From assembly GCF_022846655.1 (NCBI RefSeq), contig NZ_AP025667.1, positions 1,587,001-1,651,000 of the forward strand: 64,000 bases of DNA, in the 5' to 3' direction. The translations under genes were made by a program, and so were the position numbers. The stretch's first letter is position 1. Each line of letters starts with the position of its first letter. Of this stretch, positions 60,941 to 64,000 are shown one piece after another. Source of the stretch: Streptomyces seoulensis. GTDB lineage: Bacteria > Actinomycetota > Actinomycetes > Streptomycetales > Streptomycetaceae. A model generated the notes under the pieces. It was not told the DNA's origin. It made no database searches and saw only the letters and a list, made by a program, of their open reading frames with translations.

Positions 60941-61681
60941 TCAGTTCAGACTGGTGCGCGCCCGCGTCAGCTCGAACGCGGGCAGTGAGGGCAGACTACG
61001 GATGATCGCCGTCTCCGAGCGAAGCAGTTTCAGCTCGTCCCGCAGCCGGGAGGCGGTGTCCGGGGCCTGGAGGAGGCGCTGCTTGGTGGGGGTGTCCAGC
61101 ACCATCGCGGCCGCCACCAGGTAGGAGATCACGCTGGGGTCGTCCGGCAGTTCGGCGTTGGCGGAGATGGAGCGCTCGTGGGCGCCGGCCAGCCGCTTCT
61201 GGTACTGGCGGAAGGAGTGCAGCACGCCCTCGGAGAGCGCGCCCGCCTCGTCGCCGGGCTCCTCCGGCAGCTCCTCGACCTCGCCGGTCAGGAACGATCC
61301 CGAGCCGTCCACCGAGAGCAGCCGGACGCGGGTGGTGCCGGTGCACAGCACCTCGAAGGTGCCGTCGGTCTTCTCCCGGATGGTCGCGGCCTCCGCCACA
61401 CAGGCCACCCGGTGCAGTGCCTTGAGCGGGTCGGGGCCGAAGCCGGCCGCCGGGCCCTGCTCGGGCTCGGTCGTGGGGTCCGGCAGGCCCGGAGCGCTCG
61501 GCGCCACTTCGTGGCCGTCGCGGATCGCCACGACGACGAACCGGCGCGGCTCGTCCTCCGGGGTCTTCAGCAGCTCGCGCATCATGGCGCGATAACGCTC
61601 CTCGAAGACGTTCAGCGGCAGGACGAGTCCCGGAAACAGCGCCGTGTTCAGCGGGAAGAGGGGCAGGCGGGCGATGGTCAC
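60941..61681 (-). CDS. LON-substrate-binding-domain protein
   Basis: A 246-residue protein made of a LON N-terminal domain without protease parts. LPLFPLNTALFPGLVLPLNV followed by FEERYRAMM is the signature start, and the end (LQAPDTASRLRDELKLLRSE) is helical. Such stand-alone LON domains are conserved, with unknown role. GTG 61681; a -10-like TAGGCT on the minus strand (plus 61690-61695) lies 8 bases upstream, so the gene may be leaderless. It lies 23 bases before ybaK in the same direction. Confidence 0.88.
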   Translation of the reverse strand: MTIARLPLFPLNTALFPGLVLPLNVFEERYRAMMRELLKTPEDEPRRFVVVAIRDGHEVAPSAPGLPDPTTEPEQGPAAGFGPDPLKALHRVACVAEAATIREKTDGTFEVLCTGTTRVRLLSVDGSGSFLTGEVEELPEEPGDEAGALSEGVLHSFRQYQKRLAGAHERSISANAELPDDPSVISYLVAAAMVLDTPTKQRLLQAPDTASRLRDELKLLRSETAIIRSLPSLPAFELTRARTSLN

Positions 61682-61771
61682 GACGCCCCAGCCTAATGGT
61701 CGCGCCCGCGGGAGTGTCCGCGGCGCCAGCGCCGGTCCTGCCGATCTTGCCGCGGGAGGGCCCCGCCGTGC

Positions 61772-62788
61772 TCAGCCGCGCGGGCGCGGCGGGGTCGGGA
61801 GCAGGGCGGCCAGGGCGGCGGGCGGGGCGTCGGTCAGCAGCGCGTCGCGCAGCCGCAGGAAGTGGCCGAGCGGGTCCTCGGACACCCGGTTCCAGGGGAA
61901 CGAGGTGGCGTACGGGCCGATCAGCGCGAGCTGGGTGCGGGCCTCCTCCCAGCGCTCCAGGCGCAGCAGGACGTAGAGGAGCTTGTTGCGGACCTGGGCG
62001 GTGCGGGGGTCGGCCGCCGGGAAGCGGGCGGAGAGGGCCACCGCGCGGTCGGCCGCCGCGAGCAGCCGGGCGCGGGGCACCTCGGGGCCGCAGGCGTCCG
62101 TCAGGTAGCCGAACGCCGCCCGCAGCGGCAGCGCCTGCACCAGCGAGCCGGGCGGCGCGTCCTGGGCGGCCGGCTCGGCGAAGTCGAAGCACTCGCGGTG
62201 CGAGCCGTGCCAGAAGGTGGCCAGATAGCGCAGCGCGGCCACATGGCAGCCGTAGTGGTGCGGGGCGCGCCGCACGGCCGCCTCCCACAGCTCCTCGAAG
62301 TAGCGGTGGCCCGCGCGGGAGCCGCGCGCGTGGTCCAGCGCGATCCGCCAGGGCACCGGGTCGCGGTCGTCGGCGCGGGCGGCGGCCGTGATCAGCGGGC
62401 TGACCTCGCGCAGCAGCCCGGCGCGGTCCGGCGAGGGCCAGGCGCGGTCCACGGCCAACTGGGCGCCGACGAGCAGGACGCCCGGATCGCCGGGATCGGC
62501 CGCGCGCCATGCCTCGAACCACTCGGGGCGGGAGCGGGCGAAGGCGGCGAGCCGGGTGGCATAGGCGTCGCGTTCCTCCCACTGGGCCGCCGCGCGGGTG
62601 GCCGCGAGCAGGGTGGCGGCGACCGCGAACTCGCCCTGCCCGGCCGCGACCAGGGCGGGGGAGAGGCGGTCGTCGGGCGCGTCGAGGATGACGTCGTCGG
62701 CCGGTGCGGGGGAGTCCGGGCGCGAGGCGCGTCGTGTATTCCGGGTGGGGCGGAAGAACGCCGGCAGCAGAACCATGGTGTCGACCAT
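61772..62788 (-). CDS. Hypothetical TPR-like helical protein
   Basis: A 338-residue, strongly helical, alanine-rich protein without signal peptide. Repeated helix pairs (LVAAGQGEFAVAATLLAATR, WRIALDHARGSRAGHRYFEE, LLYVLLRLERWEEARTQLAL) resemble TPR-like solenoids. No enzyme motif is visible. I use ATG 62788; no good ribosome-binding site is present, and the frame continues to 62860. It belongs to a Streptomyces-specific group of unknown function, as far as I can tell. Confidence 0.75.
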   Translation of the reverse strand: MVDTMVLLPAFFRPTRNTRRASRPDSPAPADDVILDAPDDRLSPALVAAGQGEFAVAATLLAATRAAAQWEERDAYATRLAAFARSRPEWFEAWRAADPGDPGVLLVGAQLAVDRAWPSPDRAGLLREVSPLITAAARADDRDPVPWRIALDHARGSRAGHRYFEELWEAAVRRAPHHYGCHVAALRYLATFWHGSHRECFDFAEPAAQDAPPGSLVQALPLRAAFGYLTDACGPEVPRARLLAAADRAVALSARFPAADPRTAQVRNKLLYVLLRLERWEEARTQLALIGPYATSFPWNRVSEDPLGHFLRLRDALLTDAPPAALAALLPTPPRPRG

Positions 62789-62939
62789 TGAAAGTCCGCA
62801 GGTCGCGCCCGCGCCAGAGGGTTCGGGCAACTTGTGGAAGGTTGTACCGCCGAGGGTCAAGGAAGCGCAAAAAGGTAGCTTTTCAACTATTGTCAGGCCC
62901 CTGCCAGCACAGCCGACCCGGCCGTCACGGAGCCTCTCC

Positions 62940-63030
62940 CGTCACACCGGCGCTTCGCGTCGCACTAGCCCCTTAGCGTCGCACCGGCCCCTCCTGTCAC
63001 ACCAGCCCCTCGCATCGCACCGACCCCTCG
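62940..63030. repeat. Five 18-19-base tandem repeats next to a stop codon
   Basis: Consecutive units CGTCACACCGGCGCTTCG (62940-62957), CGTCGCACTAGCCCCTTAG (62958-62976), CGTCGCACCGGCCCCTCC (62977-62994), TGTCACACCAGCCCCTCG (62995-63012), CATCGCACCGACCCCTCG (63013-63030). A degenerate sixth unit begins with the stop codon of the next minus-strand gene at 63033-63035. The units share the T(C)GCACCNGCCCCT core. Confidence 0.85.
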
Positions 63031-63032
63031 CG

Positions 63033-64000
63033 TCAGCTCCGTCGCAGCAGTCGCGTGGCCCCCGCCGCCACCGCCGTCGCCAGCACCCAGCCCAGGATGA
63101 TCAGCACCGCCGCCAGCCACGGCCACGCCCCGCGCAGCCGCCACTGGTCCAGTTGCCCCAGGTCGATCACCGGCAGCAGCAGGTCCAGCGTGAGCAGCGC
63201 CGGACTCCACGCCGGACGGTCCAGCAGGTGCGCGGGCGGCGGGTCGGCCTGCGCGAACGCCAGCGTGCCCGCCGCCCACAGCACCGCCATCCACACCGCC
63301 GCCCGGCCCGGCCGGTAGCCGTAGGCGACCGTCCAGTCCTGCGCGTACCCCCACAGCTTCAGCGCCGGGGGCAGCGTCTCGCGGCGCCTGCGGTGCTTGG
63401 CGAGCAGCACCTCGCGGGCGTCCTCGTCCTCCCCGGCCGCGCGCAGCACGGCGGCCAGCCGCTCGTACGGCTCCGGGTGGTACTCGGCGGTCGCCGCCGC
63501 CACCCAGTCCAGCCGGTGGGCCAGCGGGAACGGGCCGCGCGGCACCAGGTTCTCGTACGCGAAGCCGCTCATCTGGAGGTTGCCCGGGTCCGGCCAACTG
63601 CCCGCCTGGTCCACCAGGTTGACTATCCGGGCGCCGGACAGCACCACCCGGCCCGACGGCGGCCGGTCCCCGAGGAAGCGCAGCTCGGGCGTCTGCACCC
63701 GGCGCAGCGACAGCTCCTGGTCGTCGGTGAGCACGAACCGCGCCCCCTCCAGGTCCACCGCGTCCCCGAACCGGCCGTCGTCCAGCCGCATCCCGCCCCG
63801 GCACTCGAACCGCTGCACCCGCGTCCCGCGCGCCGGTGTCGTCCCGGTCAGCAGCGGGCTGCCCACCGCCGCCGGGGTCAGATACAGGGTCCGCTCCACC
63901 GTGAGCTGCGGGGCGTTCAGCGCGAGGCGGGCGTACGGGTTGGACAGCCGGGCCCCGCGCAGGCTCAGCGACACCCCGACCTGGGCGCCGCGCAGCCGCA
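63033..64000 (-). CDS. Large membrane-anchored repeat protein, C-terminal part
   Basis: Only the last 322 codons are in the window; the reading frame continues past the right edge, so any start inside the window is spurious. The first part has pentapeptide-like beta-helix repeats (SLRGARLSN, DLEGARFVL, VLSGARIVNL). The C-terminal 110 residues hold several helices (AAVWMAVLWAAGTLAFAQAD, ALLTLDLLLPVIDLGQLD, WLAAVLIILGWVLATAVAAG). Streptomyces homologues are often labelled membrane-associated oxidoreductase without a visible redox motif. I see none here either. Function unknown. Confidence 0.85.
   Translation of the reverse strand, partial: RLRGAQVGVSLSLRGARLSNPYARLALNAPQLTVERTLYLTPAAVGSPLLTGTTPARGTRVQRFECRGGMRLDDGRFGDAVDLEGARFVLTDDQELSLRRVQTPELRFLGDRPPSGRVVLSGARIVNLVDQAGSWPDPGNLQMSGFAYENLVPRGPFPLAHRLDWVAAATAEYHPEPYERLAAVLRAAGEDEDAREVLLAKHRRRRETLPPALKLWGYAQDWTVAYGYRPGRAAVWMAVLWAAGTLAFAQADPPPAHLLDRPAWSPALLTLDLLLPVIDLGQLDQWRLRGAWPWLAAVLIILGWVLATAVAAGATRLLRRS

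Noticed and set aside
61743..61755. GATCTTGCCGCGG shared with the left end of the CTAG element (60202-60214)
   Set aside because: A single 13-base match without terminal repeats or flanking duplication; not enough for a second copy.
63033..63974. Start of the right-edge gene at 63974
   Set aside because: The frame stays open to the edge with the same repeat pattern, so the gene is truncated by the window.

Overview
The window is a 64-kb piece of an actinobacterial chromosome, almost certainly Streptomyces. The evidence is very high G+C, many GTG starts, leaderless genes, and the complete Streptomyces-type dcw (division and cell wall) cluster with sepF, ylmG/sepG and divIVA downstream of ftsZ. 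It is a conserved core-chromosome region. I see no prophage, CRISPR array, tRNA or rRNA gene, resistance cluster or biosynthetic gene cluster.

Layout. 1-5.1 kb: the 5' end of thiO behind a TPP riboswitch (minus strand), a small conserved protein, an FAD reductase, an Rv2175c-like DNA-binding protein, thiE, metF and a membrane protein with a Tyr/Gln-rich tail. 5.1-12.9 kb: a CrtI-like FAD oxidoreductase, an operon of degenerate ABC ATPase, YhgE/Pip membrane protein and TetR regulator with a perfect palindromic operator, then a HEPN protein, a methyltransferase and a DUF3040 protein. 13-18.5 kb: a MoxR ATPase, DUF58, transglutaminase operon and a beta-carbonic anhydrase, all minus strand. 18.7-36.8 kb: rsmH-ftsL-ftsI-murE-murF-mraY-murD-ftsW-murG-ftsQ-ftsZ-pgeF-yggS-sepF-ylmG-divIVA, ended by a strong terminator. 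37-40.4 kb: ileS with a T-box leader (minus). 40.7-47.2 kb: a DksA-like zinc-finger protein with a histone-H1-like tail, lspA, rluD, a GNAT protein, a CPA1 antiporter, MscS and a dienelactone-hydrolase-like protein. 47.2-52 kb (minus): a PhoD phosphatase with a Tat signal, a DsbA-like protein, a membrane protein and a DUF2252 protein. 52.2-64 kb: dnaE, a 56-aa basic protein, a NYN-domain protein, an ABC-2 exporter pair, a membrane protein, a small foldback mobile element, a YbaK deacylase, a LON-domain protein, an uncharacterised protein and the 3' part of a large membrane-anchored protein.

How the genes work together. The dcw genes build lipid II in the cytoplasm (MurE, MurF, MurD, MraY, MurG), polymerise it (FtsW, FtsI) and place the division or polar-growth machinery (FtsZ, SepF, FtsQ, FtsL, DivIVA). 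Many of these genes overlap by 4 bases, which suggests translational coupling. Thiamine synthesis and ileS are governed by RNA leaders visible in the sequence.

Most interesting observations. (1) Four genes, including dnaE, have promoters matching the RecA-independent DNA-damage (RecA-NDp/PafBC) pattern TGTCRGTG-N8-(T/C)AnnnT, and two of these appear leaderless. (2) The ABC-like protein paired with YhgE/Pip has lost most canonical ATPase residues and lies behind a 13-bp-arm palindrome. (3) A 219-bp foldback element sits between two convergent genes at a CTAG, and the duplicated CTAG supplies the TAG stop codon of both. I found no clearly novel multi-gene defence or metabolic system.
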